DNA from: Myxococcus sp. RHSTA-1-4
GTDB taxonomy: Bacteria; Myxococcota; Myxococcia; Myxococcales; Myxococcaceae
Length of the DNA: 64,000 bases
Direction: 5' to 3'
Assembly: GCF_020037125.1 (NCBI RefSeq)
Contig: NZ_JAIQDG010000002.1
Span: forward strand, 124,001-188,000
Shown here: positions 53,111 to 62,092 of the stretch, piece after piece
Layout: every line of letters begins with the position of its first letter
Position numbering within the stretch: position 1 is the first letter of the stretch
Notes under the pieces: model-generated
The model's database searches: none
The model's input: the letters and a program-made list of their open reading frames with translations, nothing else
What the model was told of the DNA's origin: nothing
Position numbers and translations under genes: made by a program

Positions 53111-54793
53111 TCAGGCGTTGCGGCGGACCATGGCGACCTCGAACCGACGGTCGGTGACGTAGCCGGAGGCCTCCTTGCCCGGGCGGTACATCTTCCCGCT
53201 GTCGTCCACGTAGAAGCGGTTGTTCGGGTTGGTGTCGGCGCCCTTCGTCTTCTGCGTCGTGCCCGGGTCGTGGAAGGTGTAGTAGGTGCGGCCCTTCTCG
53301 TCGACGCCGCGGCCGGTGATGACCACGAAGTGGTCCGTGAGGCCGTCCGCGTTGTAGTTCGAGTCCTTGTGGCTGACGCCCACCACCACGGGCTTGCCCG
53401 CGTCGAGCTGCGAGTCGATGTACTTGCGGCCCTCGGCGGCCTTCTTCGAGTCCACCGTCACCTGGCCCTTGCCGTTCTCGCTCTTGGCCACCTGGATGCG
53501 GCTGTCGGGGCCCGTCACCGTGGCGCCCGCGGACTTCGCCATGGCGACGGCGGCCTTGAAGCACGCGGTGTCGCTCGGGGTGTAGCCGTGGCCCGCCTCG
53601 AACTGGCTGTAGTACGGCACCTTGACCTTCTTCGGCTCCGTCTGGCCCGTCTTCGTGGTGGGGGCCGTGTCCTCCACCGGCTTGGTATCCTTGGGCTTCT
53701 CCGGGGTGGCCGGCTTCGTGGTGCCACCGGCCTGCTCCTTCTTGAGCATGGCCAGCGCGTCCTTCTGCTCGTTCTGGAAGCGGTTGGCCACGCTCTCCTG
53801 CACCTTGCGCGAGTTGCGCGTGAAGTGCACCAGCTCACCGCTGCTGTTGCGGCGGCCGCGCTCGGCGTAGACGGCCTTGATGATCTCCTCGTCGCTCATC
53901 TTCGAAGGGTCCTTGCCCTTCATGGCGGCCTTGAAGATGTCGTCGGAGTTGTTTCGGTGCTGGACGGAGGTGGACCAGGCCACGTCCTGCAGCGCCTTGG
54001 AGCGCGTGGTGACGTCCAGGCCCGTGGTCTTCTTGATGTCGGCGACGGCCGGGTCGTAGTGCGTGCGCTTGATGGCGTCGTGCTGGGCCTTGAAGAAGCC
54101 CTCCGGGTCCTTCTTCGCCAGGTCCTTCCAGGCGGCGCTGAACTCGGCGCTGCCGGGCTTCTTGCCGGCCAGGGCCTTGTAGTACTCGGGGTAGGTGTTC
54201 TTCAGGCCGTTGACGAACTCCTGCGCGGAGCCCGTCTTGCTGGCGAACTGGTAGGAGCCGTAGGACACGCCACCCGCGTCACCGGCGCCCGTGGACACGG
54301 TGCCGGGGCCCTGCGCCTCGTACTTGCGGCTCAGGGTGCCCAGGTCGTGGGACGCGGTGGTGCCCTTGGTGTCGGAGGGCGGGGTGGTGGTGGGCTTCGT
54401 CGTCGTCGGCTTCGTCTCGGGCTTGTACGAGTCCACCGGCTGCTGCGTCCCGGTGCCGCTGGGGATGCGCAGGACCTGGCCCGGGCTGATGCGGTTGGCG
54501 TCCTTGATGCCGTTGGCCTTCGCCAGCGCGTCGACGGTGGTGCCGGTGCGCTTCGCGATGCCCGACAGGGTGTCGCCCGAGCGCACCGTGTAGCTGCTGG
54601 CGCGCGTCTCCGCCGGCTTCGTCGGCTTCGTGTCGAAGCCGTCGGGGATGCGCAGGACCTGGCCCGCGCTGATGCGGTTGGCGTCCTTGAGGCCGTTGGC
54701 CTTCACCAGCGCATCGACGGTGGTGTCGTTGCGCTTGGCGATGGCCGAAAGGGTGTCGCCTGACCGAACCTTGTAGCTGTTGATGCTCGTCAT
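53111..54793 (-). CDS. Double-LysM protein with lysozyme-like and C39-like peptidase domains, no signal peptide
   Basis: 560 residues from ATG 54793. Two LysM repeats ([37 protein letters not shown], each ending VLRIP) are followed by a Thr/Pro linker, a lysozyme-like domain (about 155-320; [20 protein letters not shown]) and a C39-like domain (about 405-560; [38 protein letters not shown]). There is no signal peptide although all domains are extracellular types. Similar in plan to the adjacent 51462-52907 gene but with the LysM at the front. Possibly a lytic or antibacterial exoprotein. Confidence 0.85.
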   Translation of the reverse strand: MTSINSYKVRSGDTLSAIAKRNDTTVDALVKANGLKDANRISAGQVLRIPDGFDTKPTKPAETRASSYTVRSGDTLSGIAKRTGTTVDALAKANGIKDANRISPGQVLRIPSGTGTQQPVDSYKPETKPTTTKPTTTPPSDTKGTTASHDLGTLSRKYEAQGPGTVSTGAGDAGGVSYGSYQFASKTGSAQEFVNGLKNTYPEYYKALAGKKPGSAEFSAAWKDLAKKDPEGFFKAQHDAIKRTHYDPAVADIKKTTGLDVTTRSKALQDVAWSTSVQHRNNSDDIFKAAMKGKDPSKMSDEEIIKAVYAERGRRNSSGELVHFTRNSRKVQESVANRFQNEQKDALAMLKKEQAGGTTKPATPEKPKDTKPVEDTAPTTKTGQTEPKKVKVPYYSQFEAGHGYTPSDTACFKAAVAMAKSAGATVTGPDSRIQVAKSENGKGQVTVDSKKAAEGRKYIDSQLDAGKPVVVGVSHKDSNYNADGLTDHFVVITGRGVDEKGRTYYTFHDPGTTQKTKGADTNPNNRFYVDDSGKMYRPGKEASGYVTDRRFEVAMVRRNA

Positions 54794-54969
54794 GTGAGTT
54801 ATCCCATCCCCGGACGGGTTGGCCCGTGGGCCCCGGTCCTCTGGACGTGCTGTGGGTCCTGCTCCCATTATCGCCCCATTGCGGAAATAGTTGCTTGGGG
54901 CCGGATTTCACCCGGGGAGCGGGTAGGCTCCGCGACCTCGCGGATTCCCAGGAGCAGGGAGAGGAACGG

Positions 54970-55968
54970 ATGAAGGGCAAGAGCGCGGTGCTGGGGCTGA
55001 TGATGGCGGCTTGGGCGGCGGTGGCCATGGCCCAGCCGGCGGGAGACGTCTCCGGCATCTACAAGAAGGACGGCGGCGAGCTGGCCGTCCTCCAGGGTGA
55101 CAACGAGACGCTGCTCTACTACGGGGCCGGCTTCACCCAGGGCCAGAGCGTGGGCACCTGCGAGTGCCCCCTGGTGCTCCAGAAGAAGGACTCCGCCACC
55201 CGGTGGACGCTGAAGAGCGCGGACTCCGAGGACACATGGACCCTGCGCATGGAGCCCGGGCGGCTGTCGCTGGCGGGCGGCAGCGCCGGGTGCTGTGGCG
55301 CGGGCTGGCCCGGGGAGGATGCCTTCCCCCGGCAGGGCGTCACGCCTCCGCGGACCTGCAAGGTGAAGGCGCCGCGCGCGTATTTCCACGACTCGAACGC
55401 CCAGAACACCCAGCGCAAGGCCTTCGTGGTGGCGGGGGACTCGGTGCAGGCCTACGTGCCCTCCATCGAGCCGGACCTGGTGCCCGCGCGCTTCGCGGGC
55501 AAGCGCGTGACGGTGGGCCTGCTGCGGCGCGAGCAGCTCGACTGCAAGGCGCCGGAGGGCGGCGCACCCTCGGCCTCGGCCGCGGTGGACGTGAAGCCCA
55601 TCGCCGGCAAGTGGGTGCGGGTGCAGCGCAAGGGCAAGGGGTACGTCCTCGAGCGGCCCTGCTCGTCCGAGACGCCTTCCTTCAACCTCCAGGCCGGCGG
55701 AGTCATGGACGTCAACTACGGCCAGGAGGGGGAGCAGCTCCAGGTGTCGGCCGCGAAGCCCGGCGCGAAGGGCGCGTACAGCCTGGAGGTGACGTCCTCC
55801 GGCGGCTCGCGCGAGACGCTGGCGTGGACGGTGGCGGACGCGAAGCGCGGCATCGTGCTCCTCAAGGGCGGCACGGGCTTCTTCCGCGAGGGCGCGCACT
55901 TCGTGCGTGAGAGCAAGATGGGCGGCATCCCCGTCCGCGCCGAGAAGTGCGAGGACGAGTACGAGTAG
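54970..55968 (+). CDS. Secreted hypothetical protein
   Basis: 332 residues from ATG 54970 (GGGAGAGGAA upstream). A signal peptide (SAVLGLMMAAWAAVAMA) leads into a beta-rich domain with six scattered cysteines (CECPL, GCCGAG, RTCKVK) suggesting disulfides, and a second half with repeated beta strands. No family recognised. Convergent with the NAD-synthase-like gene, with a strong shared hairpin. Confidence 0.75.
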   Translation: MKGKSAVLGLMMAAWAAVAMAQPAGDVSGIYKKDGGELAVLQGDNETLLYYGAGFTQGQSVGTCECPLVLQKKDSATRWTLKSADSEDTWTLRMEPGRLSLAGGSAGCCGAGWPGEDAFPRQGVTPPRTCKVKAPRAYFHDSNAQNTQRKAFVVAGDSVQAYVPSIEPDLVPARFAGKRVTVGLLRREQLDCKAPEGGAPSASAAVDVKPIAGKWVRVQRKGKGYVLERPCSSETPSFNLQAGGVMDVNYGQEGEQLQVSAAKPGAKGAYSLEVTSSGGSRETLAWTVADAKRGIVLLKGGTGFFREGAHFVRESKMGGIPVRAEKCEDEYE

Positions 55969-55981
55969 CCGCCCGCGCCGC

Positions 55982-56006
55982 GCCCTGCCGGTGCTCCCGG
56001 CAGGGC
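55982..56006. terminator. Bidirectional terminator hairpin
   Basis: GCCCTGCCGG (55982-55991), TGCTC loop, CCGGCAGGGC (55997-56006): a perfect 10-bp stem between the convergent secreted-protein gene and the NAD-synthase-like operon. Confidence 0.8.
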
Positions 56007-56022
56007 AGGGCGGGCCGGGCGC

Positions 56023-57018
56023 TCAGGAAATCTTGAACGCGTCCAGCTCCGGCACCGCCTCCAGCAGCAGCGGGGCGGAGTGCAGGTAGGCCGTGGAGCG
56101 GCGCTTCTGGTCGATGTCGTCGTAGACGCGCTGCACCTGCTTGGGCGTCAGGCCCATCACCTCGGCGGCCTCCTCGGTGGACACGCCGTGGTTCTTGGCC
56201 CACATCAGCAGGTCCAACTGCGAGTAGTGCACGGAGAAGTAGAAGTCCTCCTGGGACTGCGGAAGGCTGAACGTGTCCGTGGTGGGCTCGCCGCTGGTGA
56301 TTTCGTCGATGACGCCCAGGTGCTTCGCCAGCCGGTACACCTGCGTCTTGTAGAGGCCGGCGATGGGCTTCACGTCCGCCGCGCCGTCACCGAGCTTCAC
56401 GAAGAAGCCCTGGTCGTACTCCAGCCGGTTCGGCGTGCCGGCCACCGCGAAGTTCAGCCGGTCCGCGTGGAAGTAGTCCATCATCTTCCGCGTGCGCTGC
56501 TTGAAGTTCGTGGCGGCGACAATCTGCGTGTAGGCCTGGGGCGTGAGGCGGAAGCGGCGCTCCTCGCCGTTCACCTGCACCACCACGTAGAAGAAGTTCA
56601 CCGCGTCCGTGTTCAGCCGGTCGCCGTGCATCACAATCTTCCACTTCATGTCCGGGGTGAACTCGGGGAACACCGAGCGCACCGCCTCGTCCCGCTGCTG
56701 GTAGCAGCCGGCCGCCGCCAGGATGGGGGCGATGTCATGGAGCTGGTACTTGATGCCCAGCTTCTCGCAGAGCTTGCGGCCCAGCTGCGAGCTCCACCCG
56801 CTGGAGTCCCGCTCCGGCAGGAGGATGCCGAAGACGCGCTCCGGCCCCAGCGCCCGCACCGCCAGCGCCGCCACGCACGCCGAGTCGATGCCGCCGGAGA
56901 TGGCCACCACCAGCCCGCGCTTCTTCAGCTTCTTGAGCACCGCCTCGCGCAGCTTCTCGGACAGCTCGGCCGCCTTGGCCTCCCAGTCCAGTTCCAGCAC
57001 CTGCTTGGAGAACTTCAT
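56023..57018 (-). CDS. NAD-synthase-like ATP-dependent amidase (NadE family)
   Basis: 331 residues. The ATP-pyrophosphatase loop SGGIDSACVAALAVRAL and GTPNRLEYDQGFFVKLGDGA, then DVKPIAGLYKTQVYRLAKHL, identify an ammonia-dependent NadE-type enzyme; it is longer than NadE of Bacillus (about 270). The first step is adenylation of a carboxylate followed by attack of ammonia. As the last gene of a biosynthetic operon with an AsnB-type amidotransferase, it may amidate a pathway acid rather than make NAD; which is not known. Separated by 22 bp from the ligase. Confidence 0.85.
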   Translation of the reverse strand: MKFSKQVLELDWEAKAAELSEKLREAVLKKLKKRGLVVAISGGIDSACVAALAVRALGPERVFGILLPERDSSGWSSQLGRKLCEKLGIKYQLHDIAPILAAAGCYQQRDEAVRSVFPEFTPDMKWKIVMHGDRLNTDAVNFFYVVVQVNGEERRFRLTPQAYTQIVAATNFKQRTRKMMDYFHADRLNFAVAGTPNRLEYDQGFFVKLGDGAADVKPIAGLYKTQVYRLAKHLGVIDEITSGEPTTDTFSLPQSQEDFYFSVHYSQLDLLMWAKNHGVSTEEAAEVMGLTPKQVQRVYDDIDQKRRSTAYLHSAPLLLEAVPELDAFKIS

Positions 57019-57040
57019 CGTGTCCACCCTCTTGAGTCCT

Positions 57041-58618
57041 TCACGAAGAACCAACTGACGAATACCGGGTGCGCAGCTCCGCCTTGAGCACCTTGCCGGC
57101 GGGACCTCTCGGCAGCGCATCCGTGAACACCACGTGCTTGGGCACCTTGTGCACCGGCAGCGACTCGCGGCAGAAGCGCCGCAGGTCGTCGTCCTTCACC
57201 TCGGCGCCCGCGTTCAGCACCACCACCGCGCAGGCCGCCTCGCCGCCCAGCGCGTCCGGCACGCCCACCACCGCCACCTCCTTCACGGAGGGATGGCGCG
57301 CCAGGTGGTGCTCGATTTCCGCCGGGCTCACCCGGTGGCCGTTCACCTTGAGGATTTCCTTCGCGCGCCCCACCAGGAAGAAGAAGCCGTCCGCGTCGCG
57401 CCAGGCCAGGTCGCCCGTCCACAGCCAGCCGTCCCGCAGCACGGCGGCCGTCTCCTCGGGCGCGTCCAGGTAGCCCGGCGTGACGTTGGCCCCGCGCGCG
57501 ACGAGGTGGCCCGTCTCGCCCACGGGCAGCGGCGTGCCGTCCTCCGCCACCACGCGCAGCTCCACGCCGGGAATGCCCAGGCCGATGGAGCCCGCCTTCT
57601 CCCGGGCGAACCTCGGGGGCAGGTAGCTCAGGCGCGCGGTGGCCTCCGTCTGGCCGTACATGACGTACAGCTCCGCCGGGTGGAACGCCTCGCGCGTCCA
57701 CTGAATCGTGTCCGGCGCCATGCCTCCGCCCGCCTGGGTGAGGTAGCGCAGCTTCAGCTTCGACAGCGTCTCCGGGCTGGCCTGCCGCTTCAGCAGCTCG
57801 AAGGTGAGCGGCACGCCCGCGAAGCCCGTGCTGCCCTCCGCCGCCATGGCCTCCAGCACCGTCTGCGGGTACATGAAGCGCGGGTCCAGGAACACCGAGC
57901 CGCCCGAGAGCAGGTGCGTCTGCAGCACGCTCTTCCCGTAGCAGTAGTGCAGCGGGAGGATGAGGTGCGCCCTGTCCCGGGGCGACAGGCCCAGGTACTC
58001 CACGATGGAGCGCGTGTTGGCGGCGATGTTGCCGAACGTCTGGATGACGCCCCGGGGCGTGCCCGTGCTGCCGGACGTGTAGACGATGGCGGCGTGCGCG
58101 TCCGCCGGCGTGGGCGGTAGCGCGTCCAGCGGAGTGGACTTCGCCTCCGGGTCCACCGCGCCGTCCTCCCGCACCCACGTGCACTCGGAGGGCGCGAGCA
58201 CCTGGAGCATGCGCTCCGGCGGGCGCGCGGAGTGCACCACGTACAGGTGGCCCAGGCCGGGCTTGCCGGCCCACCGGCGCGCGTCCTGCCCGAAGAGGAA
58301 GGCATGCCTCGCGCGCGTCTGCGCGAGGATGGCGTCCAGCGACGCCGCGCCGGACTCGCGGTCCAGCTCCACCGCGCACGCGCCCAGCGCCTGCACCGCC
58401 AGCCCCGCCACCACCGCCGCCGAGCCAAGGGGCAGGGCGATGAGCACCTTGTCGCCCCGGCCCACGCCCGCCGCGCGCAGGTGCCCGGCCAGCGCCAGCA
58501 TCCGGTCCGCGAGCTGCCGGTAGCCCAGCCGCACCCACGGCGAGTCCACCGCGGGCGCATCCGGTGTCCGCTCGGCATGGCCGAGCACCCAGGCGGGAGA
58601 GGAGTCCACCGCGCTCAT
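57041..58618 (-). CDS. AMP-forming acyl/aryl ligase
   Basis: 525 residues of the ANL superfamily. P-loop IVYTSGSTGTPRGVIQTFGN (about 178-197), YVMYGQTEATARLSYLP, LWTGDLAWRDADGFFFLVGR and a C-terminal catalytic lysine in PRGPAGKVLKAEL. It adenylates a carboxylic acid and probably loads it on the carrier protein encoded two genes upstream. The substrate is not predicted. The ATG overlaps the asnB stop (ATGA). Confidence 0.92.
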   Translation of the reverse strand: MSAVDSSPAWVLGHAERTPDAPAVDSPWVRLGYRQLADRMLALAGHLRAAGVGRGDKVLIALPLGSAAVVAGLAVQALGACAVELDRESGAASLDAILAQTRARHAFLFGQDARRWAGKPGLGHLYVVHSARPPERMLQVLAPSECTWVREDGAVDPEAKSTPLDALPPTPADAHAAIVYTSGSTGTPRGVIQTFGNIAANTRSIVEYLGLSPRDRAHLILPLHYCYGKSVLQTHLLSGGSVFLDPRFMYPQTVLEAMAAEGSTGFAGVPLTFELLKRQASPETLSKLKLRYLTQAGGGMAPDTIQWTREAFHPAELYVMYGQTEATARLSYLPPRFAREKAGSIGLGIPGVELRVVAEDGTPLPVGETGHLVARGANVTPGYLDAPEETAAVLRDGWLWTGDLAWRDADGFFFLVGRAKEILKVNGHRVSPAEIEHHLARHPSVKEVAVVGVPDALGGEAACAVVVLNAGAEVKDDDLRRFCRESLPVHKVPKHVVFTDALPRGPAGKVLKAELRTRYSSVGSS

Positions 58619-60591
58619 GCGGCCTCCAGCACCACCGCGTCCACGTCCGCCGTGGGCGGGGGGCGCGGGTGGAGGAAGTGGTGGGCCAGCAGCTGCGTGG
58701 AGGCCATGGCGAAGAGGGCCATGGTGTCCGCCTCGCTCTCCGCGGCGTTGGGGGCGCGCAGCTTGGCTACCAGCCGCTCCGCCTTGCGCGCGTCGAAGAC
58801 GCCCACCTTCGCCACCGCCTCGGGCGCGAGCAGTTCGCGCGCCCAGGACGGCGCGTCCGGGCCCACCAGGGCTCCGGCGATGGGGGCGCGGTAGGGGAAC
58901 TTGCTGCGCTCCAGGATGGAGGCGGGCACCTTGCCCCGGGCGAAGCGCTTGAGGAGGTGCTTCTCGTCCAGCCCCTTCAGGCGCAGCCGCTCCGGCACAC
59001 GCGCGGCGAACTCCATCACCGCCGTGTCCAGGAAGGGGAAGCGCCCCTCCACCGCGTTGCCCAGCAGCATCCGGTCGCCCTGCGCGGAGAGGAGGTAGCC
59101 GGACAGCAGCGTCTTCGCCTCCAGGTACTGCGCGCGCGCCAGCGGCCGCCACCGGGCCACGTGCTCCGGCACCGACTGGAGCACCGACGCCACCGGGTCC
59201 TCGTCCGCCACGCGCGCGGCGAACTCCGGCGCGAGGAAGCGGAGGATGCGGCCGCTGTTGGACCAGCGCACCAGGTGCGAGAAGCCCAGGCTGTCTGGCG
59301 CGTCCAGCCCCATGCCGAAGAACTCGCGCAACAGCTCCACGTTCTGCTGGCTCACCGACAGGGTGGGGTACAGCCGACGCAGCAGCAGCGGGCGGTACTT
59401 CGACTCCGGGTGGCGCGCCCAGAACTGGCGCACCTTGGTCTCCTTGAAGAGGTCGTAGCCGAGGAACATCTCGTCCGACCCCTCGCCGGTGAGGACCACC
59501 CGGATGCCGTTCTCCCGCACCCACTCGCTCAGGCGCAGGAAGGGCGCGGGCGCGGAGCGCATCATCGCCTGCTCGGCATGGAAGATGACGCCGGGCACCA
59601 GCCCGCCAATGTCCCCGTCCTTCATCTCCACCACGCGGTGCTGCGTGCGCAGCTCCTCCGCCACGGTGGCCTGGTGCTGGCGCTCGTCGAAGCGCGCGTG
59701 CGCGAAGCCCACGGAGAAGGTGCGCAGCGTGCCGCCGAGCTGCTCCTGCGCCAGCGCGCACAGCAGGCTGGAGTCCAGCCCGCCCGACAGGTACGCCGCC
59801 ACCGGCACGTCCGCGCGCAGCCGCAGGCGCACCGCGCGCTCCAGCACCGCGCCCAGCTCCTCCAGCAGCCTCGGCGCGTCCGCGGCGTCCGGCGTCACGC
59901 CGAAGTCCAAATCCCAGTACCGGAACACCTCCAGCTTCCCGTCCCGAAAGCGCGCCGAGTGCGCGGGAGGCAGGAGGCTGACGCCCTCGAACGAGGTGCG
60001 CGGCGCCACGGGAGACCAGAGCTGGAACGTCTGCTTGAGGCCCCGTGCGTCCAGCGCCGGTGTCACCAGTCCGCCCGCGAAGAGCGCCTTGGCCTCCGAG
60101 CCGAACGCCAGGTGCCCCCCGGGCAGCTCCGCGTAGTACAGCGGGCAGATGCCCACCCTGTCACGCGACAGCCAGAGCGTCTTGTCGCGCGGGTCCCACA
60201 GGGCGAAGGCCCACTGACCCTCGAAGCGGCGCACGCAGTCGATGCCCCACGCCAGGAACGCCGCGAGGATGACCTCCGTGTCCGAGCGCGTGCGGAACGC
60301 GTAGCGCCCCGCGAGCTGCTCGCGCAGCTCCACGTAGTTGAAGATTTCACCGTTGAAGACGACGGTGAGCCCCGTCTCGGCGTCCCGCATGGGCTGGTGG
60401 CCGCCCTCCAGGTCGACGATGGAGAGCCGCGTGTGCCCCAGGCCCACGCCGTCCAGCACCAGCGCCCGCTGCGCGTCGGGGCCCCGGTGCTTGATGCTGG
60501 CGGTCATCCGGCGCAACCGCTCGGCGGACTCCGTCCGCGCCGCCCCGGCGCCACCGCCCGCCGGAAAGGTGAAACCCGCGATGCCGCACAT
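58615..60591 (-). CDS. asnB: Asparagine-synthase-type glutamine amidotransferase
   Basis: 658 residues. The N-terminal glutaminase has catalytic Cys2 (MCGIAGFTFPAG), HRGPDA and VVFNGEIFNYVELR. The synthetase domain has the ATP loop AAYLSGGLDSSLLCAL (about 265-280), VLTGEGSDEMFLGY and GNAVEGRFPFLD. It would transfer ammonia to an activated acid. Two amide-forming enzymes in one operon suggest amidation is central here. Similar AsnB proteins are found in surface polysaccharide and exosortase-associated clusters. Preceded by the carrier protein gene by 21 bp. Confidence 0.9.
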   Translation of the reverse strand: MCGIAGFTFPAGGGAGAARTESAERLRRMTASIKHRGPDAQRALVLDGVGLGHTRLSIVDLEGGHQPMRDAETGLTVVFNGEIFNYVELREQLAGRYAFRTRSDTEVILAAFLAWGIDCVRRFEGQWAFALWDPRDKTLWLSRDRVGICPLYYAELPGGHLAFGSEAKALFAGGLVTPALDARGLKQTFQLWSPVAPRTSFEGVSLLPPAHSARFRDGKLEVFRYWDLDFGVTPDAADAPRLLEELGAVLERAVRLRLRADVPVAAYLSGGLDSSLLCALAQEQLGGTLRTFSVGFAHARFDERQHQATVAEELRTQHRVVEMKDGDIGGLVPGVIFHAEQAMMRSAPAPFLRLSEWVRENGIRVVLTGEGSDEMFLGYDLFKETKVRQFWARHPESKYRPLLLRRLYPTLSVSQQNVELLREFFGMGLDAPDSLGFSHLVRWSNSGRILRFLAPEFAARVADEDPVASVLQSVPEHVARWRPLARAQYLEAKTLLSGYLLSAQGDRMLLGNAVEGRFPFLDTAVMEFAARVPERLRLKGLDEKHLLKRFARGKVPASILERSKFPYRAPIAGALVGPDAPSWARELLAPEAVAKVGVFDARKAERLVAKLRAPNAAESEADTMALFAMASTQLLAHHFLHPRPPPTADVDAVVLEAA

Positions 60592-60612
60592 GGCGCGTCC
60601 CCCCTTCCTCTC

Positions 60613-60864
60613 TCAGCCGGCCTTCGGGAGGCTCTGCCGCTTCTTCTCGACGAAGGCCACCACGCGCGACAGCGAGTCCAGGTTCTCCGGCACCAGCTCG
60701 CGGTCCTCCAGCTTGATGCCGAAGTCCTGCTCGAGGAAGGCCACCAGCTCCATCATTCCCGTGGAGTCGATGAGGCCCTTGCGGAGGAAGGAGTCGTCGT
60801 CCGCGAAGTCGTCCACGAAGAAGGTGTCGACGATGAAGCTGCGGATGCGCTCACGGGTGCTCAT
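60613..60864 (-). CDS. Acyl carrier protein
   Basis: 83 residues with the phosphopantetheine attachment site GLIDSTGMMELVAFLEQDFG (Ser34). Acidic, four-helix carrier. It is not the fatty-acid ACP context: it lies between acyltransferase and amidotransferase genes, so it most likely carries a dedicated intermediate activated by the AMP-forming ligase. A 94-bp gap separates it from the upstream acyltransferase gene. Confidence 0.92.
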   Translation of the reverse strand: MSTRERIRSFIVDTFFVDDFADDDSFLRKGLIDSTGMMELVAFLEQDFGIKLEDRELVPENLDSLSRVVAFVEKKRQSLPKAG

Positions 60865-60958
60865 GGATTCAATCCTGTTCTGGGGACTGCGTGTGAGAAG
60901 TGTGGACGTCCGGGGCGCGTGGAAGACGCTCCGGACGCAAAGACCTGCTTTTGGGGCT

Positions 60959-61549
60959 TCAGGTCCCCGTCTCGCGGGAAACCAGCTCCATGCTCATGTT
61001 GCGGGCGGGGTTGCCCATGGCGAGCGTGTCCGGAGGCACGTCGTGCGTGACGACGCTGCCGGCGGCCACCACCGAGCGCGCCCCCACGCGTACCCCCGGC
61101 ATGATGATGGCTCCGTGCGCCACCCAGACGTCATCCTCGATGACGATGGGCGCCTTCGTGTGCCCGTCGCGGTCCGCGATGCGCACGAACGACGCGAACA
61201 TGCACCGGGCGCCAATCTGGACGGACTCCCAGGACTCCAGGCTGATGCCGTAGTTGAACTGCACGTCGGAGCCGATGACGAGCCGGGCACCCGCATGACA
61301 CACGAGCGAGCCCGGCATCATCCCGCCCACGAAGGTGAGCCGGTCTCCCAGCTCCACGGTGCCCTCGTTCTCCACGCGCATCGCGCCATAGGCCGCCACG
61401 TTGCGGCCCACGGACTGGAGGGAGCGGAAGAGCCAGCGCGCGCGCGCCACGGCCAGCGCGCGCTGGGCACGGTGCCCCACGGCGTCGCGGAGCTCCTGGA
61501 CCTGCGCCACCACCGACGTCAGCGGGGCGGGGACGATTCGCGTGCTCAT
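60959..61549 (-). CDS. Hexapeptide-repeat (LbH) acyltransferase 1
   Basis: 196 residues. A short helical N-terminus leads into a left-handed beta helix (GSDVQFNYGISLESWESVQI; VWVAHGAIIMPGVRVGARSV; VAAGSVVTHDVPPDTLAMGN), typical of maltose/colanic-acid O-acetyltransferases. Likely transfers an acyl group to a sugar or lipid acceptor. It overlaps the neighbouring acyltransferase gene by one base (TGATG). Confidence 0.85.
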   Translation of the reverse strand: MSTRIVPAPLTSVVAQVQELRDAVGHRAQRALAVARARWLFRSLQSVGRNVAAYGAMRVENEGTVELGDRLTFVGGMMPGSLVCHAGARLVIGSDVQFNYGISLESWESVQIGARCMFASFVRIADRDGHTKAPIVIEDDVWVAHGAIIMPGVRVGARSVVAAGSVVTHDVPPDTLAMGNPARNMSMELVSRETGT

Positions 61550-62091
61550 CACGCCACCTCCCGGCGAAGCACCCGCGGGGGCGAGCCCCCCACCGTCACG
61601 GCGGGCGGAATGCGGCGGGAAATCACGGTGCCGGCGGCCACGGTGGCGCCCCGCTGCACGTGGGCGCCGGGGAGCAGGATGGCTCGGGGGCCGACCGTCA
61701 CGCCCGCCTCGACGACGAGGGGAACGGAAGCCGGGCGCTCGTGCCGGTTGCCCCGCAGCGGATGGTGCTGGTTGTCCATCACCTTGCAGAAGGCGCCCAG
61801 CCTGGCGCCCGCGCCGATGGTGATGGACTGGAGCGCCTCGAGCGAGGCGCCGCCTTCGATGGTGACATCGTCGCCGAGGACGATGCAGCCGCCCCGCATC
61901 GCATGCAGCTCGATGGGGGCCTCCCGTCCGTCCAGTACCACGCGGTGGCCGACCCGGACCTCTCCGGGCCCGTGAATCCACACGCGGCCGAGCACCGTGG
62001 GGGTTGCCCCCACCACCCGGCAGTGCCGAAGCTTCAGTCGCGAGAGGAGCGAGCTCCACCCGCGTGACACAGGAAGGGGTATCGGGCTCAT
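61549..62091 (-). CDS. Hexapeptide-repeat (LbH) acyltransferase 2
   Basis: 180 residues from ATG 62091 (MSPIPLPVSRGWSS). Hexapeptide turns run through VTIEGGASLEALQSITIGAG, MDNQHHPLRGNRHERP and VTVGPRAILLPGAHVQRGAT; the His in HHP is a candidate catalytic residue. Shares the family with the next gene but is not a close copy, so the two probably act on different acceptors or donors. One base separates it from the SGNH-like gene. Confidence 0.83.
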   Translation of the reverse strand: MSPIPLPVSRGWSSLLSRLKLRHCRVVGATPTVLGRVWIHGPGEVRVGHRVVLDGREAPIELHAMRGGCIVLGDDVTIEGGASLEALQSITIGAGARLGAFCKVMDNQHHPLRGNRHERPASVPLVVEAGVTVGPRAILLPGAHVQRGATVAAGTVISRRIPPAVTVGGSPPRVLRREVA

Positions 62092-62092
62092 G

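Noticed and set aside
51462..54793. C39-like domains as bacteriocin-processing ABC peptidases
   Set aside because: No ABC transporter domains or double-glycine leader peptides are nearby; the domains are joined to LysM and lysozyme modules instead.
56023..57018. Treating the NadE-like gene as ordinary NAD biosynthesis
   Set aside because: Its place as last gene of an operon with ACP, ligase and AsnB makes a dedicated role at least as likely; left open in the call.
57041..59761. Extending the ligase gene upstream to 59761
   Set aside because: The extra residues overlap asnB in another frame and lack family similarity; the ATG at 58618 overlaps the asnB stop.
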